Positions 24,452-36,381 of a DNA stretch of 46,544 nucleotides are shown piece after piece. The DNA lies in the NCBI GenBank assembly GCA_902599575.1, contig CACKFS010000001.1, forward strand, positions 1 to 46,544, in the 5' to 3' direction. The notes beneath the pieces were generated by a model, which saw only the letters and a program-made list of their open reading frames with translations, was not told the DNA's origin and ran no database searches. Source of the stretch: an uncultured Pelagibacteraceae bacterium. Its GTDB lineage: Bacteria; Pseudomonadota; Alphaproteobacteria; Pelagibacterales; Pelagibacteraceae. Made by a program: the position numbers and the translations under genes. The number at the start of each line of letters is the position of its first letter. Position 1 is the first letter of the stretch.

Positions 24452-26226
24452 CAGTAGACTCTTTCCTGTGGCGGGAAATACTGCACATCATTAGTTAGTG
24501 TTGATCTGTGAACTGGTCTATAATCTATTTTTGTTTTCTTACCTTCACACCAAGATAAAGTATGTTGCATGTATTTTTCATCGTCTCTCTTAGGATAATC
24601 TTCTCTAGCATGAGCACCTCTGCTCTCCTTTCTATAATATGCTGAGTCCATTGTTGTTATTGCTTGTCTTATTAAGTTATCAAACTCTAAGGTTTCAACT
24701 AAATCAGTATTAAAAATTAAAGATTTATCTTTCACTGATAAATTTTCCATACCTTCAAATGGTTTTCTTATTTGCTCAATGCCTTCTTTTAAAGTTTTTT
24801 CTGTTCTAAAAACGGCACACTTTGACTGCATTGTTTTTTGCATAGATAATCTTAAATCTGCAGTGCTGTTTGAACCGCTAGAATTTCTAAGCTTATCAAA
24901 TCTTGATAAACATTTATCAGTTTCAGAATCTGGAATATCTTCGTGGGGTTGTCCAGGTTTTACTAATTCAGATGCTCTTTTTGCTGCAGCTCTTCCAAAA
25001 ACAACTAAATCAATTAATGAATTAGATCCTAATCTATTTGCTCCATGAACAGATACACATGCAGCCTCACCAATGGCCATTAATCCCGGAACTGTTTTTT
25101 CAGAACCATTTAGTGTTAGCACTTCAGCTTTATAATTTGTAGGTATACCCCCCATGTTATAATGAACAGTTGGTACTACTGGTATTGGTTCTTTAGTAAC
25201 ATCAACGTTAGCGAATAACTTCGAAGACTCTGATATGCCTGGTAATCTCTCTTCAATAACATTTTTATCTAGGTGGTCTAAATGTAAGTGAACGTGATCT
25301 TTATCTTTACCAACTCCTCTGCCCTCATTTATTTCAACTGCAATAGATCTGCTCACCACATCTCTTGATGCTAAGTCCTTAGCTTTAGGAGCATATCTCT
25401 CCATAAATCTTTCACCTTTAGAGTTTACAAGATATCCGCCTTCACCTCTTACACCCTCAGATATTAAAGTGCCATGACCATAGATACCTGTTGGATGAAA
25501 TTGAACAAATTCCATATCTTGTAAAGGTAAACCTGCTCTTAATACCATTGCATTCCCATCACCAGTACAAGTATGTGCTGAAGTAGCTGAATAGTATATT
25601 TTTCCATAACCACCTGTTGCAATAATTGTTATGTGAGACCTAAACCTATGAATTGTGCCATCATTTAAATTCCAAGCAACCAAACCTTTGCACTCACCAT
25701 TTTTCATTAAAAGATCTAATGCAAAATACTCAATAAAAAATTCTGTATTATGTTTCAAAGCTTGTCCATACAATGTATGTAAAATTGCATGGCCAGTTCT
25801 ATCTGCTGCTGCACAAGTTCTTTGTACTGGTTCGTTACCATAGTTTTTTGTCATTCCACCAAAAGGTCTTTGGTAAATTTTGCCATCATCTGTTCTGCTA
25901 AAAGGAACACCATATTTTTCTAATTCCAAAACTGCTCGAGGAGCTTCTTTACACAAGTACTCTATACAATCCTGATCACCCAACCAATCTGCACCTTTAA
26001 CTGTATCATACATATGCCAACGCCAATCATCTTCACCCATATTACCTAACGCTGCAGAAATTCCACCTTGGGCAGCAGATGTATGGCTTCTAGTTGGAAA
26101 AACTTTTGATATACAAGCTGTCTTAAGCCCAGCTTCACTTAACCCAACAGCAGCTCTCAAGCCTGAACCACCAGCACCTAACACAACTACATCATATTCG
26201 TGATCAATAATTTTGTAAGATTTCAT
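24451..26226 (-). CDS. sdhA: Succinate dehydrogenase flavoprotein subunit
   Basis: [52 protein letters not shown]. Confidence 0.99.
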   Translation of the reverse strand: MKSYKIIDHEYDVVVLGAGGSGLRAAVGLSEAGLKTACISKVFPTRSHTSAAQGGISAALGNMGEDDWRWHMYDTVKGADWLGDQDCIEYLCKEAPRAVLELEKYGVPFSRTDDGKIYQRPFGGMTKNYGNEPVQRTCAAADRTGHAILHTLYGQALKHNTEFFIEYFALDLLMKNGECKGLVAWNLNDGTIHRFRSHITIIATGGYGKIYYSATSAHTCTGDGNAMVLRAGLPLQDMEFVQFHPTGIYGHGTLISEGVRGEGGYLVNSKGERFMERYAPKAKDLASRDVVSRSIAVEINEGRGVGKDKDHVHLHLDHLDKNVIEERLPGISESSKLFANVDVTKEPIPVVPTVHYNMGGIPTNYKAEVLTLNGSEKTVPGLMAIGEAACVSVHGANRLGSNSLIDLVVFGRAAAKRASELVKPGQPHEDIPDSETDKCLSRFDKLRNSSGSNSTADLRLSMQKTMQSKCAVFRTEKTLKEGIEQIRKPFEGMENLSVKDKSLIFNTDLVETLEFDNLIRQAITTMDSAYYRKESRGAHAREDYPKRDDEKYMQHTLSWCEGKKTKIDYRPVHRSTLTNDVQYFPPQERVY

Positions 26227-26228
26227 AA

Positions 26229-26552
26229 TTATAAATATATAATAGTAATTATTGTAAATAGAGGGATAATTAAAGATGACAAAAAAACACCCAAATTTGC
26301 GTATTTTTTTGCATTTTCCTGCTTTATATAGTCCTCAAAAATCTCACTAATACTAAGAGCTGAATAAAAAAACATGCTAACTATGAAAATTGAAAATAAT
26401 ATTTTAGATGGCTGTGAGGTAAAGAAATTAACTACCTCGTCATAACTTCCATTAAATATTGTAACAATATTCATTAAAAACCAAATCATAAAAGGAACCA
26501 TTATTACTGAACTGATTTTTTGGAATAACCATTTTTTTGTAGCTTGAAGCAT
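26229..26552 (-). CDS. sdhD: Succinate dehydrogenase membrane anchor subunit
   Basis: 107 aa multi-TM protein between sdhC and sdhA. Confidence 0.88.
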   Translation of the reverse strand: MLQATKKWLFQKISSVIMVPFMIWFLMNIVTIFNGSYDEVVNFFTSQPSKILFSIFIVSMFFYSALSISEIFEDYIKQENAKKYANLGVFLSSLIIPLFTIITIIYL

Positions 26553-26935
26553 TAAATTAGAACTCCACTTAGAAGGTATAAAGCTATTGTTAATATAAAA
26601 GAGCCTAATATCACAATGACACCTGTTATTTTTGTAGTTCTCAATTCAAAACCATAACCCATGTCCCAGAACCAATGTCTGATTTCACTTAAAATCTGAA
26701 ATAAATAGGACCAAATAAATCCAATAATAAAAAACTTACCCACCATCGATTCTGAAAATTTTTTAAAGTATTGATAACTTTCTGAGCCAAATATTAAACT
26801 AATCACCCAAAAACAAACAAGTATTAATAATAAATAATTTATCACTCCTGTTATTCTGTGAGAAATTGAAACAAGTGATGAAATATGCCAGTTATAAACT
26901 TGTATGTGTGGAGATATAGGATTGTTATCTTTCAT
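26552..26935 (-). CDS. sdhC: Succinate dehydrogenase cytochrome b556 subunit
   Basis: NPISPHIQVYNWHISSLVSISHRITGV and EIRHWFWDMGYG are SdhC signatures. Confidence 0.95.
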   Translation of the reverse strand: MKDNNPISPHIQVYNWHISSLVSISHRITGVINYLLLILVCFWVISLIFGSESYQYFKKFSESMVGKFFIIGFIWSYLFQILSEIRHWFWDMGYGFELRTTKITGVIVILGSFILTIALYLLSGVLI

Positions 26936-26937
26936 AA

Positions 26938-27930
26938 TTACTTCTTAATGTATGCCTCCGCAATTTCCACTGCATTTAAAGCCGCTCCTCTTAATAAATT
27001 GTCTGAAACTATCCACATGTTAATGGCATTTTTTTTACTATTATCTTTTCTAATTCTTGAAATAAAAGTTTCATTTTTTCCTTCAGCTTCTACTGGGGTA
27101 ATATATCCTCCATCATTCCTATCATCAATTACTTTACAACCAGGTGATTGATTTAAAATTTCTATAACCTTATCAATTGGTGCCTCATTCTCAAATTCAA
27201 CGTTAACAGACTCCGCATGAGATACTAAAACAGGAATTCTAACACACGTTGCTGTGATATCTATATTCGAACCTAAAATTTTATTAGACTCTTGTATCAT
27301 TTTGATTTCCTCTTTCGTATATCCATCTGTACTAAATTTATCTATATGCGGTATAGCATTAAATGCTATTTGTTTAGTAAAATTCTCACTTTTAATTTCT
27401 TTAGACTCAAGAGCTTTCTTTGTTTGATTCAAAAGCTCATCCATAGGTTTTTTTCCAGCACCTGATGTGGACTGGTAAGTTGATATTACCAATCTTTTTA
27501 TTTTAAAATTATCATTCAAATTTTTTAAAACTATTACCAATTGAGCAGTTGAGCAGTTTGGATTAGCTAAAATATTTTTTTTCATATTTTTTATTTCTTT
27601 AGAATTGACTTGAGGAACAATTAAAGGCACATCTGGATCCATTCTAAAATAGCTTGAATTATCTATAACTACTGTATGCTTTGCTGCTGCAGAGACATAT
27701 TTTTCTGAAATTTTTCCACCTGCAGAAAAAAATGTAATATCAGCTTTTGAGAAATCAAAATTTTCTAGGTCGTTTACTTCAATTTCCCTGTCTTTAAATT
27801 TAATTTTTACACCTGAGCTTTTAGCAGATGCTAGAAGGTATAGATTAGTCACTGAAAAGTTTTTTCTTTCCAGAACTTCTATAATTTTTCTTCCAACATT
27901 TCCTGTTGCTCCTACAATCGCTATATTCAT
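26938..27930 (-). CDS. asd: Aspartate-semialdehyde dehydrogenase
   Basis: IAIVGATGNVGRKIIEVLE, FFSAGGKIS, ANPNCSTAQLV, YQSTSGAGKKPMDEL. Confidence 0.97.
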   Translation of the reverse strand: MNIAIVGATGNVGRKIIEVLERKNFSVTNLYLLASAKSSGVKIKFKDREIEVNDLENFDFSKADITFFSAGGKISEKYVSAAAKHTVVIDNSSYFRMDPDVPLIVPQVNSKEIKNMKKNILANPNCSTAQLVIVLKNLNDNFKIKRLVISTYQSTSGAGKKPMDELLNQTKKALESKEIKSENFTKQIAFNAIPHIDKFSTDGYTKEEIKMIQESNKILGSNIDITATCVRIPVLVSHAESVNVEFENEAPIDKVIEILNQSPGCKVIDDRNDGGYITPVEAEGKNETFISRIRKDNSKKNAINMWIVSDNLLRGAALNAVEIAEAYIKK

Positions 27931-27945
27931 GTTGATTAACTTATA

Positions 27946-29055
27946 CTAAATGAAAGGTAAATCGCAAACTGTTCCTAGAAATATTTTCTCATTGATATCA
28001 ATTTTAAATTGATGTTTTGCATCCCAATAGGGTTTATTAATCATTGCAATTCCAATCACTTTTTTAAATGTTGGAGAATATGCGGCAGACCTAACGTGAC
28101 CAACGATATTATTATTATCATCATATAATGTTTTTTCACAGTACATATCAATTTTATTATGATCAATCTTAACACCCATTAATTTTCTTTTTATTCCATT
28201 TTGCTTAATTTGTTTCAATCTTTCTTTGCCCAAAAAATTTACATCCGATTCTAAATTCACAAATTTATCAAAATTTGCCTCAAATGGATTGTCTCTATTA
28301 TCAAAATCATTACCATAAGATAATAAAGCAGATTCTATTCTTTCAATTAAATTTGGACATCCTGCTTTAACATTAAATTCTTTACCATATTCAAACAAAT
28401 AGTCATATAAGTCTTGACCAGCTTTATCGTCTTCAACATATATTTCAAAACCGCTTTGTTTAGACCATCCAGATCTAGCAATAAAATATTTTTTTCCTTT
28501 GAATTCGTAATACTTAAAATTAAAAAATTTTAATTGTCTAATTTCTTCACCAAATATTTTTGCCAAAAGATTATCAGACAAAGGTCCTTGGACAGCTAAA
28601 ATATTTACGTTTGGTTCAGTTATCTCCACTTCAAATTTGTATCCGGCAGCTAAACCTTTTGCAAAAAATATAACATCTGAGTCGGCTATTGAAAGCCACC
28701 ATTTATCATCTGCAAGTTTATTTATAATTGGATCATTTACTAAATTTCCTTGATCGTCAATTAAAGGTGCGTAATAGCATTTTCCAACTTTTGAATTTGA
28801 TAAATCTCTACACGTCATTAGTTGAACTAATTTTGCAGAGTCTTTTCCAGTAATTTGTACCTGTCTTTCTGCAGCCACATCCCATACTTGCACAAATTTC
28901 TTAAGATGCTCATAATCAGCTTCTACCGACTTAAAAGAGACCGGGAGTAGCATGTGATTGTAAACTGTATAACCACTCACCCCATGAGCTTCTATTCTAT
29001 CAGTGTAAGGTGTGCTTCTTAATCTTCTTGATTTTATAATTGAAAAGTTTTTCAT
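27946..29055 (-). CDS. dmdA: Dimethylsulfoniopropionate (DMSP) demethylase, GcvT/aminomethyltransferase family
   Basis: [84 protein letters not shown] and C-terminal VCDLPFI closely resemble the Pelagibacter DmdA sequence as I remember it; adjacent to dmdB- and dmdC-like genes. Confidence 0.9.
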   Translation of the reverse strand: MKNFSIIKSRRLRSTPYTDRIEAHGVSGYTVYNHMLLPVSFKSVEADYEHLKKFVQVWDVAAERQVQITGKDSAKLVQLMTCRDLSNSKVGKCYYAPLIDDQGNLVNDPIINKLADDKWWLSIADSDVIFFAKGLAAGYKFEVEITEPNVNILAVQGPLSDNLLAKIFGEEIRQLKFFNFKYYEFKGKKYFIARSGWSKQSGFEIYVEDDKAGQDLYDYLFEYGKEFNVKAGCPNLIERIESALLSYGNDFDNRDNPFEANFDKFVNLESDVNFLGKERLKQIKQNGIKRKLMGVKIDHNKIDMYCEKTLYDDNNNIVGHVRSAAYSPTFKKVIGIAMINKPYWDAKHQFKIDINEKIFLGTVCDLPFI

Positions 29056-29828
29056 TTTTTTAAAAATTCTGCTACCTTTTCCCTCATTTCAAAAGCTTTT
29101 TCAAACATAATCATATGTCCACAATCATTTAAAATCTCGGTTTTTGAGTTTTTTATTAAATTAGCAAATTTTTTTCCATTTTCAGTTGGCACCATTTTAT
29201 CAAGTGCTCCAAAAATAAGAATTGTTGGACACTCAATACTTGTCGATGCATCTTTTCCGTTTTTATAATTATTACAAGCTTTAAGATCTACAGATAAAAT
29301 TTCCTTAACTTCTCTTGATGAGTTGATAATTTTTTCTACCGGGTTTCCGCCAATAAATTTTTTTGATCCCTCATAACCCCATTTCATCATCAGATGAACT
29401 GCTTTTTTATCGCCAGACTCAGCTAAATCAATCAAATCTTGATTGACTGGCATTTTATAAGACCCAGCCAACAATACTAATTTAGAAATATGATTTTTAT
29501 ATTTTGAACCATATTCTATGGCCTCAAGGCACCCTTGCGAATGACCAATTATTGACACTTTTTCAACATTTATTTCATTTCTTACATTTTCTAACCAGTC
29601 TGCAATTTTTTCTATGCTCGTTAGACATGGTCCATCTGATTTTCCATGGCCAGGTAAATCAATCGCTAAAATGTTAAAATTTTTGTTTGACAAATATTGT
29701 TCGGTTAAAGACCAAACAATATGTGTTAACCCACTACCATGAAGCAAAAAAATTGTTTCTTTATTTTTATCAAAATCTTTACCTGCATCGGAGGCAAAGA
29801 CCTGCTTATTATCTACTTTAAGAATCAA
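29052..29828 (-). CDS. Alpha/beta hydrolase of unknown substrate within the dmd cassette
   Basis: Nucleophile elbow [17 protein letters not shown] oxyanion region, ALDKM acid, DCGHMIMFE His; 4-nt overlaps with both dmdB and dmdA. Confidence 0.9.
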   Translation of the reverse strand: MILKVDNKQVFASDAGKDFDKNKETIFLLHGSGLTHIVWSLTEQYLSNKNFNILAIDLPGHGKSDGPCLTSIEKIADWLENVRNEINVEKVSIIGHSQGCLEAIEYGSKYKNHISKLVLLAGSYKMPVNQDLIDLAESGDKKAVHLMMKWGYEGSKKFIGGNPVEKIINSSREVKEILSVDLKACNNYKNGKDASTSIECPTILIFGALDKMVPTENGKKFANLIKNSKTEILNDCGHMIMFEKAFEMREKVAEFLKK

Positions 29829-31453
29829 GTAAGTTCCTTGGCTTTTTTTCTTAGCTCAAATTTTTGAATTTTTCCTGTTGAAGTTTTTGGTAATTCACAA
29901 AATGCTACTTTTTTTGGTATTTTAAAACCAGCTAAAGTCTCTCTACAAAAATCAATTAATTCTTTTTCTGATACATCTTTATCTTGCACTTTCTCAATAA
30001 AAGCACAAGGAACCTCTCCCCATTTTTCATCCGGTTTTGCAACTACTGCAGCTATCGAAACAGATGGATGTTTTGCTAAGGTATTTTCAATTTCTATAGA
30101 TGAAATATTTTCGCCTCCTGAAATAATTATATCCTTAGATCTATCTTTAATTTTAATATATCCATCAGGATTAACTACAGCCAAATCCCCAGAGTGAAAC
30201 CAACCATGTGACATTGCTTTATCTGTTGCATCTTTATCTTTAAAGTAACCTTTCATAACTACGTTACCTTTAATCATTATCTCACCAATGGTTTTTGCAT
30301 CTTTAGGAACAGGTTTCATAGACTCGGGGTCCATTACCATTACATCCTCTGTATTAGGATATCTAACACCTTGTCTAGCTTTTATTTCATTTTTCTTGTC
30401 TTCATCAAAAAGATTCCAATTCTCATTCCATGCACATTGTAAAATATGTCCGTATGTTTCAGTTAGTCCATAAACATGCATTACTTCAAAACCAAGTGCT
30501 TCCATTTTTTTAAATATAATACTTGGTGGTGGTGCTCCAGCTGTAAGAACATAAACTTTATGTGTAAGTTTTTTTCTATCACTTTCTGATGCACCAGTTA
30601 TCATATTTAAAACTATTGGTGCTCCACCAAAATGTGTAATTTCATGCTTAATAATTAGCTCAAAAATTTTTTTTATATCAATGGCTCTTAAACAAATTGT
30701 TCTGCCGTTTAGCATCGGGATTGTCCAGGGATATCCCCAACCATTGCAGTGAAACATTGGTACGACTGTTAAAAAATTTAATCTATTTGGCATGTTCCAT
30801 GCAATTGCACTTCCTGTAGACATTAAATAAGAACCTCTATGGTGATACACAACTCCTTTTGGATTTCCTGTCGTGCCTGAAGTATAACTTAAAGATATTG
30901 CTTGCCATTCATCTTTTGGTCTCTTCCAGATGAATGTTTCATCACCAGTATTCAGGAATTCTTCATATTCTTTTTCGCCAATTTTTTTTAATAAAGATTG
31001 ATCAGCAAATTTATCATGAATATCAATTATTAAAGGTTTATTTTTGGATAATTCCAATGCTTTTTTTAAAACTGAATGTAGTTGTCGATCAACAATTAAT
31101 ACTTTTGCATCGCTATGATCAATAATATATGCAACTGTCTTAGCATCTAATCTTGTGTTTATAGTATTTAGAACTGCTCCAGTCATTGGCACAGAATAAT
31201 GAGCCTCAAAAATTTCAGGTGTATTAAAAGCCATGACTGAAACCGTATCCCCCTCCTTAATACCAATTTTTTCTAGTGCACTCGCAAATTTGATGCATCT
31301 CTTATAAATTTGTTCCCAGGTGTAAGACCTATCTTCATAAATTAAAGCTTCATAATCTGGATAGATATCTTTTGCTCTTTCAAGGAAACTTAATGGAGTT
31401 AATGGAACAAAATTTGCGTTATTTTTGTCTAAGTTATTATCGTAATGACTCAT
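29825..31453 (-). CDS. dmdB: Acyl-CoA synthetase, likely 3-methylmercaptopropionate-CoA ligase
   Basis: AMP-binding SYTSGTTGNPKGVVYHHRG, VYGLTETYGH, GWFHSGDLAV, SKDIIISGGENISSIEIE; neighbours dmdA and a DmdC-like ACAD. Confidence 0.85.
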   Translation of the reverse strand: MSHYDNNLDKNNANFVPLTPLSFLERAKDIYPDYEALIYEDRSYTWEQIYKRCIKFASALEKIGIKEGDTVSVMAFNTPEIFEAHYSVPMTGAVLNTINTRLDAKTVAYIIDHSDAKVLIVDRQLHSVLKKALELSKNKPLIIDIHDKFADQSLLKKIGEKEYEEFLNTGDETFIWKRPKDEWQAISLSYTSGTTGNPKGVVYHHRGSYLMSTGSAIAWNMPNRLNFLTVVPMFHCNGWGYPWTIPMLNGRTICLRAIDIKKIFELIIKHEITHFGGAPIVLNMITGASESDRKKLTHKVYVLTAGAPPPSIIFKKMEALGFEVMHVYGLTETYGHILQCAWNENWNLFDEDKKNEIKARQGVRYPNTEDVMVMDPESMKPVPKDAKTIGEIMIKGNVVMKGYFKDKDATDKAMSHGWFHSGDLAVVNPDGYIKIKDRSKDIIISGGENISSIEIENTLAKHPSVSIAAVVAKPDEKWGEVPCAFIEKVQDKDVSEKELIDFCRETLAGFKIPKKVAFCELPKTSTGKIQKFELRKKAKELT

Positions 31454-31454
31454 T

Positions 31455-33221
31455 TCAGTTAAAATTAAAATTCATAATGTTTGAACTTCCTGAAATGGCA
31501 GATTTATAGTGTTGTTCAGCCCTAGGTAATACTTTTTCAAAATAAAATTTAGCAGTATTTATTTTGTCATCATAGAATTTCTTATTTTCTTCATAATCTT
31601 TAAAACTTACTTTAAGTGTTTTAATCCAAGCAAAGGCCAAAGAAATATAACCAAGTGTTTTCAAATAATCATTTGCTGCTGCGCTTACATCATCTCTGTT
31701 AGTCTCAGATCTATCAATTGTCCATTCACTGAATTTTTTAAGGATTTCTAGATAATTATTAAATTCTTTAACAAACGGTTTAATTTTTTCGTTATTTGAA
31801 TTAGTTTCAGATTTAATAAGATCTAAGAATTTGTTAATTATGTTTCCATTTTTATTTAATAATTTTCTAAAAACTAAATCAGCAGCCTGCACTGAATTGG
31901 TCCCTTCGTAAATAGGAGTTATTCTATTATCTCTGTATAATTGCTCTATACCTTGATCTTTTGTATATCCATATCCTCCATATATTTGCATTGCATCACT
32001 AGTAATTTCCATACCTAAATCTGAAAATAAAGATTTTACAACTGGTGTCATTAATGAAACCATATCTGAAGCATCTTGTTTAATTTTCTGATCACTATGA
32101 TTTAAGCTAACTTCAGTTTGTTGTGACAACCAAAAACATAATGCTCTTTCTCCCTCAATTATTGATTTCATATTTAATAATGATTTTCTTATATCTGCAT
32201 GTTCAATAATTAAATCTGCATTTCCATTTTGAGATTTGTTATTATTGCTTTTACCTTGTTTTCTCTCTTTAGCATAGCTTAATGAATTCTGGTAAGCGAT
32301 TTCTGAAATCCCTAAACCTTGAATTCCAACGACAATTCTCTCTAGGTTCATCATAGTAAACATTTGACTTAATCCTTTATTTTTAGGACCAATCATAAAT
32401 CCAGTTGCGTCATCAAAATTTAAAACACAAGTTGCTGAACCTTTGATGCCCATTTTTGTTTCTATAGATCCTGTTGAAATTCCATTTCTTGCACCAATTG
32501 TTCCATCATTTTTTACAACAAATTTTGGAACTAAAAATAAACTTATTCCTTTAGTTCCTTTAGGTGAGTCTGTTGCTCTCGCAATTACTAAATGGATTAT
32601 ATTTTCAGTAAGATCATGGTCTCCAGATGTAATAAATATTTTTTGACCTGTAATTTTATAAGTTCCATCTTGTTGTTCTACTGCTTTTGTTTTTAATAAA
32701 CCTAAATCTGTTCCACAGACTGGCTCTGTTAAACACATTGTACCACTCCATTTACCCTCAACCATTTTGGGAAGATATTTATCTTTAATTTCATCTGAGG
32801 CGTGATGATGAATACAGTTATAAGCACCGAGAGTTAATTCACTATAAAGTTTAAACGCCAAACTAGCAGATGATATCATCTCATCAAAAAAAGCACTTAC
32901 AGTTCTAGGCATTCCCTGTCCACCATATTTTGGATCGCAGGATAATGAAGTCCATCCATCCTCGATATATTTTTGATAAACTTCTTTGTATCCAGGCGGT
33001 GTTCTTACTACACCATTTTCTAGAACTGCAGGATTATCGTCTCCAGCTTTTGCAAGTGGTAAAATTAAATTTTCATTTATTTTTGCTGCTTCCTCTAAAA
33101 TGTTTTTAACGAGATCTGGACTGACTTCTTTATACTTTTCTAAGTCATTATAATTTTTATTGTCTCTTAATTTCTCAAAAAGAAACATCATATCTTCAAC
33201 AGGTGCTGTATAAGTTGTCAT
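31455..33221 (-). CDS. dmdC: Acyl-CoA dehydrogenase, likely 3-methylmercaptopropionyl-CoA dehydrogenase
   Basis: 588 aa; CLTEPVCGTDLGLLKTKA, GQKIFITSGDHDLTENIIHLVIARA, DAMQIYGGYGYTKDQGIEQLYRDNRITPIYEGTNSVQA; long DmdC-type ACAD. Confidence 0.85.
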   Translation of the reverse strand: MTTYTAPVEDMMFLFEKLRDNKNYNDLEKYKEVSPDLVKNILEEAAKINENLILPLAKAGDDNPAVLENGVVRTPPGYKEVYQKYIEDGWTSLSCDPKYGGQGMPRTVSAFFDEMISSASLAFKLYSELTLGAYNCIHHHASDEIKDKYLPKMVEGKWSGTMCLTEPVCGTDLGLLKTKAVEQQDGTYKITGQKIFITSGDHDLTENIIHLVIARATDSPKGTKGISLFLVPKFVVKNDGTIGARNGISTGSIETKMGIKGSATCVLNFDDATGFMIGPKNKGLSQMFTMMNLERIVVGIQGLGISEIAYQNSLSYAKERKQGKSNNNKSQNGNADLIIEHADIRKSLLNMKSIIEGERALCFWLSQQTEVSLNHSDQKIKQDASDMVSLMTPVVKSLFSDLGMEITSDAMQIYGGYGYTKDQGIEQLYRDNRITPIYEGTNSVQAADLVFRKLLNKNGNIINKFLDLIKSETNSNNEKIKPFVKEFNNYLEILKKFSEWTIDRSETNRDDVSAAANDYLKTLGYISLAFAWIKTLKVSFKDYEENKKFYDDKINTAKFYFEKVLPRAEQHYKSAISGSSNIMNFNFN

Positions 33222-33254
33222 TTTTTTTACTATACTTAAATTAAGATAATTTAA

Positions 33255-34364
33255 TTATTTTTGCAAACACGCAATAATCGCATCCCCCATCATAGAGGTG
33301 GAAACTTCTTTTTTTCCTTTAGAAATAATGTCTTTTGTCCTTAATCCATCATCTAAAACTTTCTGAACTGCATTGTCCAATTCAGTGGACTCTTTATCTA
33401 AGTTTAAAGAATATTTTAAAGCCATTGAAAAACTTAAAATTGTTGCAATTGGATTAGCAATACCTTTGCCTGCGATATCTGGAGCAGAACCATGTACAGG
33501 TTCGTACATTGATCTTAAATTTCCATCTTTATCTTTTGCACCAAGTGAGGCTGAAGGTAGTAATCCTAATGAACCTGTAAGCATTGCTGCTTCATCAGAA
33601 AGTATATCTCCAAACAAGTTATCAGTTACTATTACATCGAATTGTTTTGGATTTCTTAATAACTGCATAGCACAGTTATCAGCAAGCATGTGTTCTAAAT
33701 TTACGTCTTTATAGTCTTTTTTGTGAAGAGTTGTTACCTCCTCTTTCCACAATTGACCAGCTTCCATAACATTTGATTTCTCACAAGATGTAACTTTATT
33801 ATTTCTTTTTTTGGCTAATTCAAAAGCAACTCTTGCAACTCTTTCAATTTCTTTGGATGTATATGTATGAGTATTAATTCCTTTTCTTTCTCCATTATCG
33901 ATGGGCTTTATACCTCTTGGTTCACCAAAATAAATTCCTCCAGTCAATTCCCTTACAATCATTATATCAAGTCCTGATACTATTTCGGGTTTTAAACTAG
34001 AAGCCTCAACTAACTGTTTAAAACAAATAGCAGGTCGTAAATTTGCAAAAAGTTTAAGTTCTTTTCTTAATTTTAGTAATGCTCTTTCTGGTTTTTTAGA
34101 AAAATCTAAGTTATCCCATTTAGGGCCTCCTACAGCGCCTAAAATTACTGCTTCACATTCTAAGGCTTTAAAAAATACTTCGTCGGTAATGGGAGTTTTA
34201 AATTTATCATACGCAGCCCCACCTACTAAATCTTGATCTACTTCGAAATCAAGCGATCTATTTTTATTAAACCATTCAATTATTTTTTTTACCTCATTGA
34301 TTACTTCTGGACCAATACCATCCCCAGGTAAAAGTAAAATTTTTCTTTTTTTTACTTTAATCAT
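33255..34364 (-). CDS. leuB: 3-isopropylmalate dehydrogenase
   Basis: [82 protein letters not shown]. Confidence 0.98.
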   Translation of the reverse strand: MIKVKKRKILLLPGDGIGPEVINEVKKIIEWFNKNRSLDFEVDQDLVGGAAYDKFKTPITDEVFFKALECEAVILGAVGGPKWDNLDFSKKPERALLKLRKELKLFANLRPAICFKQLVEASSLKPEIVSGLDIMIVRELTGGIYFGEPRGIKPIDNGERKGINTHTYTSKEIERVARVAFELAKKRNNKVTSCEKSNVMEAGQLWKEEVTTLHKKDYKDVNLEHMLADNCAMQLLRNPKQFDVIVTDNLFGDILSDEAAMLTGSLGLLPSASLGAKDKDGNLRSMYEPVHGSAPDIAGKGIANPIATILSFSMALKYSLNLDKESTELDNAVQKVLDDGLRTKDIISKGKKEVSTSMMGDAIIACLQK

Positions 34365-34962
34365 TAAAAATCCAAGGCTTCGATGACTTTATTTTGCTTT
34401 CATAAGCTGAAATCTTTGAAGACTGGGCTAACGAAAGAGAGATATCATCTAAACCTTCTAGAAGGCATTTTTTTTTAAATTCATCAATTTCAAACTTAAT
34501 TTCATTATTCCCAAATTTTATAGACTGATCCTCCAAGTTTATGGATATTTCTTCTTTCCTTGTAGAATATTCAGATAATTCTTTTATTACTTCCTCTTTG
34601 ATAGTTATTGGTAAGATGCCATTTTTGAAACAATTATTGTAAAATATATCTGCATAACTAGAACTTATTACACAAGTAATACCAAAGTCTAAAAGTGCCC
34701 AAGGTGCATGTTCTCTCGATGAGCCACATCCAAAATTTTTACCAGTGATTAATATTTTTGATTGATTGTAAGGTTCATTATTTAGAACAAAGTCAGAAAT
34801 TTCTTTACCTTCATCATCATATCTCATCTCAAAAAAAAGATTTTTTCCTAAACCTGTCCTTTTAATAGTTTTTAAAAATTGTTTAGGGATTATCATATCC
34901 GTATCGATATTAACTATTGGTATGTATGCAGGAATGCTTTTTAATTTATTAAACTTTTTCAT
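34357..34962 (-). CDS. leuD: 3-isopropylmalate dehydratase small subunit
   Basis: [44 protein letters not shown]. Confidence 0.98.
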   Translation of the reverse strand: MKKFNKLKSIPAYIPIVNIDTDMIIPKQFLKTIKRTGLGKNLFFEMRYDDEGKEISDFVLNNEPYNQSKILITGKNFGCGSSREHAPWALLDFGITCVISSSYADIFYNNCFKNGILPITIKEEVIKELSEYSTRKEEISINLEDQSIKFGNNEIKFEIDEFKKKCLLEGLDDISLSLAQSSKISAYESKIKSSKPWIFND

Positions 34963-36365
34963 TAATTTTTATACTTTCTTACATCATCAAAATTTCCAGA
35001 AATTGCTGCAGCTGCTGCCATAGCTGGGCTAACTAAATGTGTTCTACCACCTCTACCCTGTCTACCCTCAAAATTTCTGTTAGATGTTGATGCGCATCTT
35101 TCCTCTGGTTTAAGTTTATCAGCATTCATTGCTAAACACATGGAACATCCTGGTTCTCTCCACTCAAATCCAGAATTTAAAAATATTTTATCTAAACCCT
35201 CTTGTTCAGCTTGTTCTTTTACTAACCCTGATCCTGGAACGACCATGGCTTTTACATGAGATGCAATTTTCTTATCCTTTAGAATTTTTGCAGCATCTCT
35301 TAAATCTTCAATTCTACCATTTGTACAGCTACCTATGAAAACTTTGTCAATTTTTATATCTTTAATTAATGTATTTGGTTTAAGACCCATATATTTTAAA
35401 GATCTTTCAATCGAGTTTCTTCTGTCATTATCTTTTTCATCAGACGGATTAGGGACTTTTCCATCTATTGTAATAACATCTTGTGGTGATGTACCCCAAG
35501 TAACCATTGGCTGTATGTCTTCTCCTTTAAGTGTAACTTCTTTATCAAAATTAGCGTTATTATCTGAATTAAGTTTACTCCAATATTCAACAGCTTTATC
35601 CCAGATTTCATTTTTTGGTGCCATCGGTTTACCTTTTAAATATTTAAATATCTTTTCGTCAGGAGCTATCAATCCTGCTCTTGCACCGCCTTCGATTGTC
35701 ATGTTGCAAATTGTCATTCTATTTTCCACTGTCAATGATGAGATAACATCTCCAGCATATTCAATGACATAACCTGTACCGCCAGCAGTTCCAATTTTTC
35801 CTATTATTTGTAAAATTACATCTTTAGATGTTACTCCGATTGGTAATTTACCATTAACGCTTATTCTTAAATTTTTTGATTTTTTTTGAACTAACGTTTG
35901 GGTTGCCAATACATGCTCAACTTCTGAAGTACCTATTCCAAAAGCTAATGCGCCAAAAGCTCCATGGGTTGCTGTATGACTATCTCCACAAACAATTATG
36001 TTCCCAGGCTGTGTAAATCCTTGCTCTGGCCCAATAATATGTACTATACCCTGTCTTTTGTCAGACATTCCAAAAAGTTTAATTCCAAACTCCTTACAAT
36101 TCCTACCTAGTGTATCAACTTGGATTTTAGACTCCTCATCTGCGATACCTTTAGATCTATCTGTAGTTGGAACATTATGATCTGCAACAGCAAGTGTTAA
36201 TTCGGGATTTCTGACTTTCCTGTTAGAATTTCTTAAACCTTCAAAAGCTTGGGGACTAGTAACCTCATGTATTAAATGTCTATCGACAAATAACAAAGAT
36301 GTGCCATCTTCTTGCTGATGTACTAAATGTTCTTCCCAGATTTTATCGTATAAAGTTTTTGACAT
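34962..36365 (-). CDS. leuC: 3-isopropylmalate dehydratase large subunit
   Basis: [75 protein letters not shown]. Confidence 0.98.
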   Translation of the reverse strand: MSKTLYDKIWEEHLVHQQEDGTSLLFVDRHLIHEVTSPQAFEGLRNSNRKVRNPELTLAVADHNVPTTDRSKGIADEESKIQVDTLGRNCKEFGIKLFGMSDKRQGIVHIIGPEQGFTQPGNIIVCGDSHTATHGAFGALAFGIGTSEVEHVLATQTLVQKKSKNLRISVNGKLPIGVTSKDVILQIIGKIGTAGGTGYVIEYAGDVISSLTVENRMTICNMTIEGGARAGLIAPDEKIFKYLKGKPMAPKNEIWDKAVEYWSKLNSDNNANFDKEVTLKGEDIQPMVTWGTSPQDVITIDGKVPNPSDEKDNDRRNSIERSLKYMGLKPNTLIKDIKIDKVFIGSCTNGRIEDLRDAAKILKDKKIASHVKAMVVPGSGLVKEQAEQEGLDKIFLNSGFEWREPGCSMCLAMNADKLKPEERCASTSNRNFEGRQGRGGRTHLVSPAMAAAAAISGNFDDVRKYKN

Positions 36366-36381
36366 TTAAAAAAGTTTAATT

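Noticed and set aside
35335-35772. 145-aa plus-strand ORF antisense to leuC
   Set aside because: Fully antisense to a strongly conserved leuC; no recognisable domain
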